Shown here piece by piece: positions 13,301-23,554 of a stretch of 64,000 bases of DNA. Numbering within the stretch: position 1 is the first letter of the stretch; each line of letters opens with the position of its first letter. Under the pieces are notes generated by a model. That model saw only the letters and a list, made by a program, of their open reading frames with translations, did no database searches and had not been told where the DNA came from. The stretch lies in NCBI GenBank assembly GCA_013398615.1, contig VZSR01001854.1:12543881-12607880 (forward strand). The letters are read 5' to 3'. The translations under genes were made by a program, and so were the position numbers. The DNA is from Brachypodius melanocephalos. Its lineage: Eukaryota; Chordata; Aves; Passeriformes; Pycnonotidae.

Positions 13301-14353
13301 GTTTTGTGTACACAATTGTAATGGTGGCTTGGTGTTCTCGTTTCTACTTCACACTTGTTTGGAGATACAGAATATGAAATACCTGCAGCTACTTCAGTGT
13401 TCTAACCAATTGTCCCGAATCTTAGCTCTGTGTTCCTGTTCAACCACTTAAGGTTAGAATTAGCTCTTGTTACAGGCAATCATTTGACTGTTGAGTTATT
13501 GCTGTCAGACATCAGGAATGGTTCCTTGCATTGGTGTTACCAGTATTTAGGAAGTCTTTCAGTTTCATCTTCTGAAACTCTTGTACCTAGTTTAGGTACA
13601 TACACATTAAGCCAATTTACTGTATGCTGTTAAGTGATAGAGATGCCTGTAGTACCTTATGTGTGGAGTAGGTTTACTCAGGCTGCTGCTAAACCTTCTG
13701 GGCAGTTTTTGTTTCAAGTTATTGGAGATCCCCCAAAGAAAGTGTTATGCTATATTTCTGATCACTTAATTGTTTCGCCTTGGTCTGCATGCGAGGTACA
13801 GTCTAGGAGCTGTGTAACCTGATGATCAGACCAGTAGGATTTACAAGCTGCTCACAAGCCCTACTTAGTTTGCCTGTCACTGATTTGAGATTATGGGGAA
13901 AGCAGACTTGTGCTCCCCATGCATCCACTCGTGTGATCGTGCCCTTACATTTCTCCATGATGTTTCTGAAAGACTGAAGTATCTCATTTGATCATGCTCT
14001 TGCTGAGATATTCCAAAATAGACACATCTGTCACAACTAGTATTTAATGTGGAAGTTCTCTGGTTTTATAAGGGAGCCGTACAGTGAGTATATTTCATGC
14101 TGAGATCCAAGGGGTTTAAGGATGCTTTGCTACACCATTCCATTTGCAGGACATTTTGTTCAGAAAACACTTAGTAAGCTGTTAGTGCCTTGAGACTTGC
14201 CCAGCTACAAATAAACAAGCATGAAAAGACCAGTTGCTTCAAGCAGTGTTTTGTGGAAGTGACCTATATGTTGAGGAAATACAACTGGTAATATGTATTT
14301 TGTTTGCTGTTTTTTATGCCTAAATGAATGCTTATCTCATTTTTTTTTTTTAG

Positions 14354-14533
14354 CAGCACAGTGGAATGAAGTTTTCCATGAAAGGAACTCATAACCAAGG
14401 CAACAGCTACAGCCCTGTCAGCAGTGGAGGCATGAGGCAACCAGTTGGTAACCGGGGACACCACCAGTACAATCGTAATATATGGAGAAGGAAAAAACAC
14501 AGAGACAGCTTGCCCATTAGTCTGAGCAGATAA
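14354..14533 (+). CDS. TENT4A: TENT4A terminal coding exon with basic C-terminus
   Basis: The exon begins after TTTTTTTTTTTAG and encodes 59 residues plus TAA. It opens QHSGMKFSMKGTHNQGNSYS, continues PVSSGGMRQPVGNRGHHQYN and ends RNIWRRKKHRDSLPISLSR. I recall the human TENT4A terminus as QHNGMKLSMKG, then VGNRGHHQYNR, WRRKKH and RDSLPVSLSR, an almost residue-for-residue match, which makes this the strongest gene call in the window. The WRRKKH basic patch resembles the C-terminal basic region that supports RNA binding in the TENT4 family; that role is inferred here. Compared with my memory of the human protein, the stretch between KKH and RDS is about three residues shorter. It joins the 4869-5027 exon in frame (phase 0). 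Confidence 0.95.
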   Translation, partial: QHSGMKFSMKGTHNQGNSYSPVSSGGMRQPVGNRGHHQYNRNIWRRKKHRDSLPISLSR

Positions 14534-15005
14534 TGGCAGATGCCAAAATGACCTTCCCTGTTCAGACAAACTGAGTGAGTGCCACTCGACTCGAGGGATG
14601 GAGACCAGCGTCCAGCACATCGTTTTATTGGTGTTGCCAAATATCTGCAGCTGACTTCTTTGCATGTTTCTTTGTGTGGTGGTTCAGTCCATCTTCAAGA
14701 AGTAGTTGTGCTTATCTGTGAAGCCTTATTAAATGTGGAAGTTTGTTTTCTGCCTTCCCACAATGGTTCATTCAGTGCCGAAGCAGCTCTGACAATAGAA
14801 CTGCAAGGACATTTACAAATGCTGTAGCTTTTTTGCTGTGGCTATATCTGTTCCTTTTCTTTTATTTTAGAAGTGAAGGAAACTTCAGCCCCTTGGAATT
14901 ATTTTTTTTTCTTCTTTGCAGCAAATCAAGTTGGGAATTCATAAAATTAAATTTGCTGCTCTCCTGGTTTTTTTTTTTTTTTTTCAAAGCTCAATTTTTT
15001 TTCTC

Positions 15006-15013
15006 TGTAAATA
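15006..15013 (+). promoter_or_regulatory. Pumilio response element TGTAAATA in the 3' UTR
   Basis: TGTAAATA fits the Pumilio consensus UGUANAUA. It lies about 470 nt after the TENT4A stop codon on the sense strand, in an AU-rich context suitable for binding. An octamer like this is expected by chance fairly often in AT-rich DNA, so function is only possible. Confidence 0.4.
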
Positions 15014-16211
15014 TTGGAAGTATGATTTGTGCAATAACTTGGAATTTTTAATTTAATTTCATATTATCACATAAGTTATATTGAGGGGAAGAGGTTTTTT
15101 TAATTTACAGATCCTTTCCCAGGTTGCATTATCTAAGTTGGGGTCATAGTTTTGGCAGGTTGTCTGAGCAGTGTTATAAACATGACATTTGGTAATATTT
15201 GAGGCTTCTTGATTCACAATGAAAGTGCGATTTGGCTTACAGTTTTAAGAATTTACTAAGCTCCAAAGCATTTTGACCCTGTGTTTTTTAGCTCATTGTC
15301 TGGCCTCTATCAGTCGTCTTGCTCTGACCAATGAGTTTTAATTTTCTTTAACTAGACAACAAATCGAACATTTGTAGTACCAGAAGTAAAGCTTTTGAGA
15401 GGAATGGGGAAAAGGTTGGTTCAAGTCCTGATACGAAATTAAAAAGCTGTGAACTACATGCTTTGATGCATTTTAGTAACGTAACCTGTTAATGTTTGGG
15501 TTGAAATGACACTATTAAACAGAGGTACCCGGCTTAAGGAATGTGGAGAAAGGAAATATGTTGATTCCATTAAGGAATCTGTATAGTAGTATGCATTAGT
15601 TCTGTTAAGAGCAAATATATAAAAAGTACTTCAGCTGCTCTAAGCATTACAAGAAGTATCTTTTAATGTGTTGCAGGAGAGCACAGCCCAGTGTTGTACA
15701 CAGTATGAGTGGCTGGCACTTAATTTACAGATGCATACAGGTATACTATGCAAGTGTGTATTGCCATGACAAACACTGTCTTTAACTTTTTGAAAAATGT
15801 ACATCCTGCCTAACCCTGAGTTTTTAAAGCACCACAATTGTCCTGGGAGTAGGTCACATCTCATGCCCTCTGACTTCCCTTTTTTAAGTGAGAGTTCTTA
15901 AGCTATATGGAAAACTACAGGTGAGTTATCTAAGTCCACTAGCAGAGGAAAGCTGAAGAATCCTGTTAACAGGACATCTATACTGTGTACAGATGTAGAA
16001 GGTTTTAAAACTGGTATCTGAATATTAAAGTGAGGTGTCAAGCATGAAGCTTTTTAATATGCTGTGTGCCTTTGAAGCAGAAGTAGTTCATGTTATTACT
16101 GAATCTGTCAAACACAAACAGGTCCTTGAAGGGGAGAGAGGGCAACATTCCAAACTAGAGTAGTGCATATCTGTTTGCAGAAAGTTTGTCTTAATGCTCC
16201 AGACTCATCAC

Positions 16212-16217
16212 AATAAA
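16212..16217 (+). terminator. TENT4A: Possible proximal polyadenylation signal AATAAA
   Basis: AATAAA lies about 1.7 kb after the TENT4A stop in the sequence CACAATAAAAAGTTC. A TGTGAGCTG stretch about 15-25 nt downstream is weakly GU-rich. It could produce a shorter alternative 3' UTR. Confidence 0.45.
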
Positions 16218-16561
16218 AAGTTCTAAAAATTGTGAGCTGATTCATAAATAATATCTAAGGGCTGTTACATGAGCCTGTACTGCTTAGTCTTCACACACTA
16301 GCAATATCGAGCATAACTACATTAAAGAGCCTTCAGAGGCTTTAATTGGTGTCTTATACTAGCGTCCATTTTAAAGCAAAACTCATTTGAAAAGTGGTAT
16401 CATGTAACACTTCAGTCATGGTGAACCAAATGAATTGGCCTGGCTATCACTGTGGTTATGTGCTACAGGTTTAAAAAAATGTTTAAATTTTTTGTGTGGA
16501 CAACTATGTGGAAGCTAAAATTGACATATTTTTATGTAAAGTTTTCTATTCTTTGATTTTT

Positions 16562-16567
16562 AATAAA
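16562..16567 (+). terminator. TENT4A: Possible main polyadenylation signal AATAAA
   Basis: AATAAA sits just after a T-rich upstream stretch and is followed within about 20-40 nt by the T-rich CTCTTCTGTACTTTTTTATG. The upstream and downstream T-rich elements make this the better of the two nearby signals for the end of the TENT4A transcript. Confidence 0.5.
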
Positions 16568-16590
16568 CTTTGGAGACCAGTCACTCTTCT

Positions 16591-19500
16591 GTACTTTTTT
16601 ATGGGAAGCGTAATGGATGAAGTCACATTTGACCTTGTCCCATTCTTTGATGTACACTTTGAATATCTGCTTTAAATTGTTCATGCTGAACACCTTCAGA
16701 ATGAATTTGGAAGGTGAGTGGGTGCCCTCAAACCATGGTGATGTTTTTCTAAAGGGAGTAATGAGCATGGATGTTGCTTTTGTAGTTGTGGATTTGATCC
16801 CTCGATAATGAGAACACAGAGGAGCTGGAGGTAGTGCCTACAGCATTCTCAAGAGGAGATAAACTGACTAATTCCTTGGGGTCCCTTAACTTTTAATTAA
16901 CTTTTTTTTTTTTCCCAGTCCCTCCCTGTAGTTTTAAAATTGCTTTCAAAATCTTCATCTAGGTTTCAGCCTCCTCAAAGACTGGATGTATCTAGTCTTT
17001 TTTTGTTGAGTTCTGTTAACCTTCTGAAAGGACTCTGAAGTGTCAGCAACACTCTAAAATGAGTCTTTGGAAGGAACTAGTATATATATGTATCCGTGAA
17101 TGCTGAGGAAGGGAACTGAAGTGTTTTTGATAGACAGCAATGCAGGGCTAGGGATTGACAGAGAGAGGTCTGTGATACTTGGTCCATCTTAATGAGTGCT
17201 GGAGAAAAGCAGAGGAGTAGTGGGAAGAGAAAATAATAATTACTCAGCAGTAGCTGGGATAATAGCAATTATTTTTTCTGTCAAATCAGTTAACCAGTAG
17301 GACATGGCTGACAGAGAGATATATAATCTCTGCAGACACAAAGGTTAAGTGCAGCAGCATTGGTTTTGTAACTTGTAACTTCTGTTGTCCTAGACTCCAC
17401 CTTTTTCTGCTTTCTGTCCCAGATGATGATTTTGCTTTATTCTTCCCACAGATTCTGTCTATCCTTGTTAGTAGTCTGCATTTAATGCCTTTGGATCTCC
17501 CTTGAACCCTTGTTCTCTGATAAAAATCTGAGATATCCCCTTGATCCCCAGCCCTAGTGACTATTTTGTACACTATTCGTAGGCAAAGCTAGTCATGGAC
17601 TTTAGAAGTGGAAGGAAGAGGCTGCAAATTGAATGAAGGGATGAGACCCAGAGTCTGTCACAGAAAGAGCTCAGCTGTGATCCGTTCCTGTATAAGAGAT
17701 GTCAATGCTGGTGTTGCATTGGCTTTTCCCTATAACTCCATTGCTGTGAACTGAGGCAGGGTAAGAAGAGAGAAATGTAGCTGCTGGTACTATGCTCCTG
17801 GATCAGCACTGTTTCTTTCCATGGGAGCAGCCTCTTGAGAATGGGCAATAGTCAGAGCAGCGTTGGAATACAGCACGCCTTCAGGCAATGTGAGCTCTTC
17901 ATCATTTGTGGGTAAAAAGAAAAGCCTAAACTGTGAGCTAACAGGCAACTGATCACTCTGTGTATACATGTGGGGAAGTAAATGTATCAACTTCTATGCT
18001 TTCAAGGACAAGAAGTTGCCTGCTTGCTGACTGCTCCCAGTTTAGTCTGGCTATAAATTTAATAATACCTGGACTAAACCAAAGTTGTGACCTGAATTCT
18101 TCTGTTGTAAGACATGACAGAGCCATTGATTAGGTGGCTGCTCTTGTGCACTAACACTGTTTAGATTGGGACTTGAAGTGTTGTGGAAAGTAGATGTGCC
18201 AAAAAAAAGGAGGGTTTTGGAAGGAGCCTTGGAAGAGATGCCTGAAAAGAAGCATCTTGGATATCAGGAAAATGTGTGAAGAAAAATACTAGAAGATGCC
18301 TCAGAACCTTAACTGAGTGTCTGCTCATTCTCAGTGTTGTGTTACTGCAAAAGTTTTGGCTTAGAGCTGTCTATGGCACAGTAGCCTTTTGGTTTCATAT
18401 CAATTAAGGATTCTCCAAGCATTTGCATTTTTTTGTAATCCTTTTCTACTGACAGATTGTTGCCTGATTAGAAAATGAAATCTTGAATGGCCCATGTGCA
18501 GCAGATACTGATGATAAATGCATGTCTGTGTGTGAGGTCAGGAAAAAAAGGGCATCTCATCCAGCACCAGCTATTTTCCCTTTATCCACCAAAATGTGAC
18601 ATGTTCTGATGTGAATTCTTAGGAAGCAGCAAGATGCTTCCTGCTTCAGTAACTTAGGAAAGTTGAATGGTAGGTTTATGGATTTACTAAAACATGTCTT
18701 CTAAATAAATGCTTCACTGACTCATTTTCAAATTTAAACCAAAACAGGATTTAGGAGCTCCTATTACAGGATTTTCTGTGTGAGAGGATGAAAGTAATTT
18801 AGACTGGAGGTCCATAACCCCTGTGCTAAAATTGTCGCTTTTTATTAGTGCAAACTTTGGCACTGATCCTCAATGGATGTTCTGTTGAGAAAATATAAAA
18901 AAAAATCCTTGCTTTATGTTCCTCCTTTCCAGAGAAGAAAAGCTGAATCTTCAAATGGGCTACCATCCACTCCTTCAGGATTGCCATTGGACACATCTGG
19001 GTAATTTCAGGAGCCAAAATGCGTAGGTACAGTCTTGCCCTTGTTGAGGCTTGCATGTCCAGATTGTAGGAGTCACTTGGCTATCACTGTGTAATTGTGG
19101 ATGTGATCAACAAATCATCTCTGTTCTCTTGGGGAAATTTCTTACGAGACTTGGGAACAGAAAATGAGATTATTCTATCAGTCGTTCATACAGGTGTATG
19201 CAGTCTTCTGGAGGTGAGCAGAGCAGTGTCGAGGTTCCCAGCTGCAAGTACAGGATTTGTTCTGTGCTCACAAGCGCCCTGGAGGGAAGCAAGGCAGCCC
19301 AACAGATGTGTTTGCTCCTCAGATTAGGGGGTAGCAGAGCAGGTCTGTGCAACAGTTTTCTGACCTGTTCCTGATACAGTGGTTGAACAAAATAACTTGC
19401 TGTTTTCTTCCCATTCCTCTGTTAAAAAGGAATTGTCAGGGAATGGAAAGTTCTGGAAAATGTGCTCTGTGTGTGAGCATTAGGAATTATGAGTGGTTAA

Positions 19501-22500
19501 GCACTGGGATAAAAGTGCTCTAGTCTGGTAGTAAGATTTCCATCCTTTGAAGTAGCAAAAACCTGGCTGGACAAGACCCCAAGTACCCCATTCTAATTTT
19601 GCTCAGTCCTGTGGGACCCCTCACCTCTGTAGGGCTTTTCCTCATTAAATTTTTCTATACCACAAAAAAAGATAACTTTTTTTTTCCTTTTTTTAATATA
19701 CTTTATCTATGCGGGGTTTATGAAGTTTTTTAATGGGGACATAAGTCAGGTAGGTATTGGTTTTTTGCTTTGTCCTGCACTTGGGAAAATATATCTTCAA
19801 ATTCTAGGACCAATAGACTGAAGCAGGTAAAAACTTAGTGATTTCTGAAGTTGATAATCCCTGGAAATGAATACTCCCTAATCATGAATTACTGATCAAG
19901 AAATACAGTTTTTTGTATCCTCTGTGTATCGTGATGATTACTATTGGTAATTTTTTTTTCTCTTCTGAGGTCAGTAAACTTGCATTTGCAATGGTGACAA
20001 AATGAAAGTGTATGGGAGTAGTGGTTTGTGTAGGACATTAGCAAAATACTCCAAATTGACAAGTCCTTCACCTTTTTTTTCCAGAGAGTTGCATAGATTC
20101 ATTATGGAAACTTCTGATAATTAAAATTTGCTTGTCTTTATTCTGCAATTCAGGAGTAGGTAGATTACTTACACTCCCTGAAAAATTGTAAAATAGTACT
20201 GATGAAGCTGAAAGCATTATGAAAAGGCTGTTTTAGTGGTAAGATTTGGAAGCTGCTGTTAGCCTAAGTTTTACCTAAATAACTAAAGATCCTATCTGTC
20301 TAAATCAGAGTTGTTCCTTACAATGCATCATAGGAGTCTGAGATTGAACAATGTTTATCAAGAGCGGATATATAAAAAAGAAAATTTGCACCAAGAAAAG
20401 GAAGCAGAATCCAAGATCTTAATGATCTTGACTTGAAATACAAAATAACCATTCCAGCAGAGTGGGAATTGTGACATGCCAAGCTGCAGAGCTATAAATG
20501 ACTTAATCACCCCCTACTACTGTTACTGCTACTACTAGTAGTATAATGTATGGAGCACAGCTCCAGGATGCCTAAGATATTAATAAGGCCAAGACATGCC
20601 AAAAGTCCTTATCTGGAAAACTCATACCAGTATTTCATTTCTATTTCTGTCACATAACAAAATAGGGCTAATTAGAAACAGAGGCAAATGTAACACTAAT
20701 TTATCAAGTGTTTTTAATGCCTAACCCACTATTGCTGCTATTAATACCTATATATTTAAGTTGCTGAGTTAACCCTGTGCTGTGGTTCAGTGCTAGGTGG
20801 TGACTGAGCTAGCATGTTCTGAACCCAAATAGCATCGATAGATGGCGCTGAGTGCAAATTTTTGGGCCAAAGTGGTGCAGTTAGTTGAAGATTAACTTTG
20901 GAAATAGATTATTTTATGTGTGTTTGCTAATGACTGTGACACAAGAACTGCTGTGCATGGGCTGAGTGTCCTAATGTGACAAATACGGGAAACGTGGCCT
21001 ATACACAGTGTTGGAGTTTTGTAGTAGTGAGTAAATAGATAGGGGATGAAATACAAAGCACAGGACTGGAAAATGAGAGTTTATAGCTACTTCCAAACAG
21101 TGAAAGCTGATTATGCAAATTATGAAGAGGACAGGCACCTGGGCATATTTTTTAGCAATGTGACTAAATTCACCAGCTTGTCTCACGGAGTTGGTAAGTG
21201 AACCAAACATACGAAATGTTTCCGTTAGTGCTATAGTGACTTCCTTTTACTGCAAGTCCAGACTTTTATTGGTTAAATTACCTGTGGCTGTCCTCATTGC
21301 AGGGGGGAAAAAAGAAATAGACCAAAAAGCAAAGAAGCATAATCCTCTTGTTTTCTTTATTCAGTCATGGCAGCAGCTACAGACACAGGTTTGAAGAATT
21401 TTCTGACACCTGAGAATCTACTTCAGCTGGAGATTCATCAAAGCACAAGCTAGCTTTTATGATGCCATGTCAAAATGCTGTGAAGTACTAGGGATGACAG
21501 ATGCCATCACCCAGCTTTTTGCATCCATTTGCACTGTTCTTGTATTGACAAACTTCTGATCTTGGGCTTTGATGTAGCAGTGACTTTCCTCCTGGGGATG
21601 CTGAACGTGCTTAGCTGGCTGTCACTTCAGATCTCTGGGTGACAAGTACAAGATCAGTACTGGATGTAATCTGTCTGGGGATTGTGGAATGACTGAGGTA
21701 CTCAGCCTTCCTTTCTCAGTTTTGGTGGAGATGCACATGTGGTTTTGTTCTGGGTTTCCTGTTAGATGCTTTTGTGGTATCTGGAATAAAAAGGAATGCA
21801 GCATTTCAGACCACTCCAATAACCATGACCACTTTAGTGGGTAAAATTGGATGTGAATTTCATGACACAATTTGACCTAGCTTGGCATCCTAGCTTGGTC
21901 CCTTATGACTCTTGCTTCCCATTCCTGATCATTGGCTGACTGGCACAGGTAGGCCCAAACTCAAAGGAGAGGAGGGGTAGGGGAATGTAATCCTGTAGGC
22001 ATGAAAACTATTTAAATTCTCATTGTGTAGCACCTGGCTGTCTGCAATGGCTTGAAAATTGATAATTCTTTATCACTGAGAAGGATCCTCCCACAGAGAG
22101 GAAGAGGTCTACTCCAGAGCTGCTGTGTCTAAATGGAATAGATGTTGCTGTCACTCCCATCTACTTGTACGGTCTGGTCTTTGTGGCATGAATGAATTTT
22201 CATCTCCACTGTGTTAGTGTATTTGCTTTCATTTGGAATCTATAGTCCTGATATAGTCTATACTGTCCCAAAGGGGATAATAACTCTGTTAGGCTGACTT
22301 TACTTGCTACTGAGTCTTCAGCATTTGCAGGTTTATACAGGGTATGGTTGAGGGGGTTTTTTCCCCCACTCTGTACATTCCCTGCAGTTCTAAATTTGAT
22401 GCTTAAAAGAAAAATCTGTCATTAATGCCCTTAGATTATAGCATAGTCTTACAGCTTTATGAAGCAGAATTTTTGGGCAGTTCTTACCACCAATGTCTCT

Positions 22501-23359
22501 ATTTCCAGTGGGCTCAGAACATCCAGATGGTTTTCCATGTACATCTTCAGCAAACATTATGGAAATGCTGAGACATCATCCAAGTGTACAGCAGCATTCT
22601 GCAGGACAGTGCTAAAATAGCTATTTAATTGGAAGACTTGGAAATGCCTGGGCAGACTCCAAGATTCAGGATGCTGCCTGGAGTATCCGAGGATGTAAAC
22701 AGTCAGGGCAGCCAAACTTTAAAGACAAAAAAGGTTTATAAACACTTCTAAAAATAGCCCACCTGTTCATCTACCTCACAGCTTCCTTCTCCTTTTCCCT
22801 ACAGCCTTTATGCTCTGTAGGAACTAAAAACCTGTGCTCTCTGGCTCTGGTGAACTCCTGAGAGGAGAGAGGACCGTGGGGGAGGAGAGGCAGAGAGGCA
22901 TCTGATTGTGAGGACTGTAATAATCTGAGCAGGAATCCTATTTAAATTACCAAGGGAAAATTCACTATTCATTCATTATGCATTTAAATTTCAGAGGCCC
23001 TTTTGATGCAGGAGGTAAAAGGAGGCTCAGCAGGATCTTTCTAAAAGATGTTTTACGAAAAGGATTCATGGTGAACATGAATTAATTTTCCAGCATTGTT
23101 TGAGCAGATTGCTGTCGGTAGTTACTTCGCAATTAGTTTGTCCTTGTGTCTTTCTAGGTGAGTGTTGAATCTGGAGGGGGAAAAAAGCTGCTTTTTCCTG
23201 TGCATTTTGCAGAGAGTTTGTTTGTTTTTATCATTATTATTTCATGTTTAAGTAAAAGTCCCTGTGGAGTCCTGGAACTGAATGTTGCTCATCCAGCAAT
23301 AAGACTTTAAATTGACTCAAGTGTAGGATTATTTTTTTTTTTAATTTATCTCCTTACAG
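16591..23359. other. Intergenic, no gene recognised
   Basis: This is AT-rich unique-looking sequence. Open frames are all short (under about 95 codons) and lack recognisable domains. There are simple runs such as the T-rich tract near 19677-19695 and a CTACTACTG-like triplet patch at 20513-20545. The stretch 22920-23160 is AT-rich with several ATTA/TAAT cores and could be a conserved non-coding element, but I cannot test conservation. I see no mobile element. Confidence 0.6.
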
Positions 23360-23554
23360 AGTATTACAAGATTTTGCTGCTGTTAATCAGGAAAATGGGA
23401 TTTGCTAAATTCAATTTGCTCCAGCGACAGGGAGGGTGCGCTCTTGCATCGCTCTTATTTCCCAATGCAAAAGCAACAGCTCGACAGTCTCTAGTTTGGA
23501 GGTGGTGCTACCACGATGGGAAAGCCTTTCCTGAGGCACAGGGTAGCTTTAAAG
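23360..23554 (+). other. Candidate unannotated exon or conserved element
   Basis: A long T run and TTAATTTATCTCCTTACAG give a textbook splice acceptor ending at 23359, and AAAG|GTAATT gives a donor at 23555. The 195-nt interval (65 x 3) is open in only one frame, two nucleotides in from the acceptor, and would encode about 64 residues including MGFAKFNLLQRQGGCALASL and WRWCYHDGKAFPEAQG. It contains a cluster of CpG dinucleotides (CAGCGACAG, GTGCGCT, CATCGCT, GCTCGACAG, CACGATG) that stands out in an otherwise CpG-poor region. I recognise no protein family. It may be an exon of a lncRNA or alternative transcript, an exapted repeat, or chance. Confidence 0.35.

Larger units (their letters stand above)
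5028..14353 (+). other. TENT4A: TENT4A intron, 9.3 kb
   Basis: This interval lies between the two recognised exons. The donor is GTATGA at 5028 and the acceptor is a run of T followed by TAG at 14351-14353. The + strand is visibly T- and G-rich, as expected for a transcribed strand. It contains a worn CR1 tail near 8.73 kb, an AT palindrome at 10354 and paired CACGTG motifs near 10.44-10.48 kb. From the human protein I expected one more phase-0 coding exon of about 165 nt here (containing a motif like FTIPPPTLGV), and I did not find it. Open frames inside are short and unrecognised. Confidence 0.8.
14534..16590 (+). other. TENT4A: TENT4A 3' UTR (end estimated)
   Basis: This is non-coding sequence after the TAA stop, about 2 kb long, with long T runs (near 14903 and 14970) and A/T-rich stretches typical of a vertebrate 3' UTR. 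It contains a canonical Pumilio site at 15006 and two AATAAA hexamers at 16212 and 16562. The end is placed about 20 nt past the second hexamer and is an estimate. Open frames on either strand inside it, such as 14264-14665 on the reverse strand, overlap the real exon and show no domain. Confidence 0.65.

Noticed and set aside
14264..14665. 133-codon reverse-strand open frame
   Set aside because: It lies antisense across the genuine TENT4A terminal exon and has no recognisable domain.
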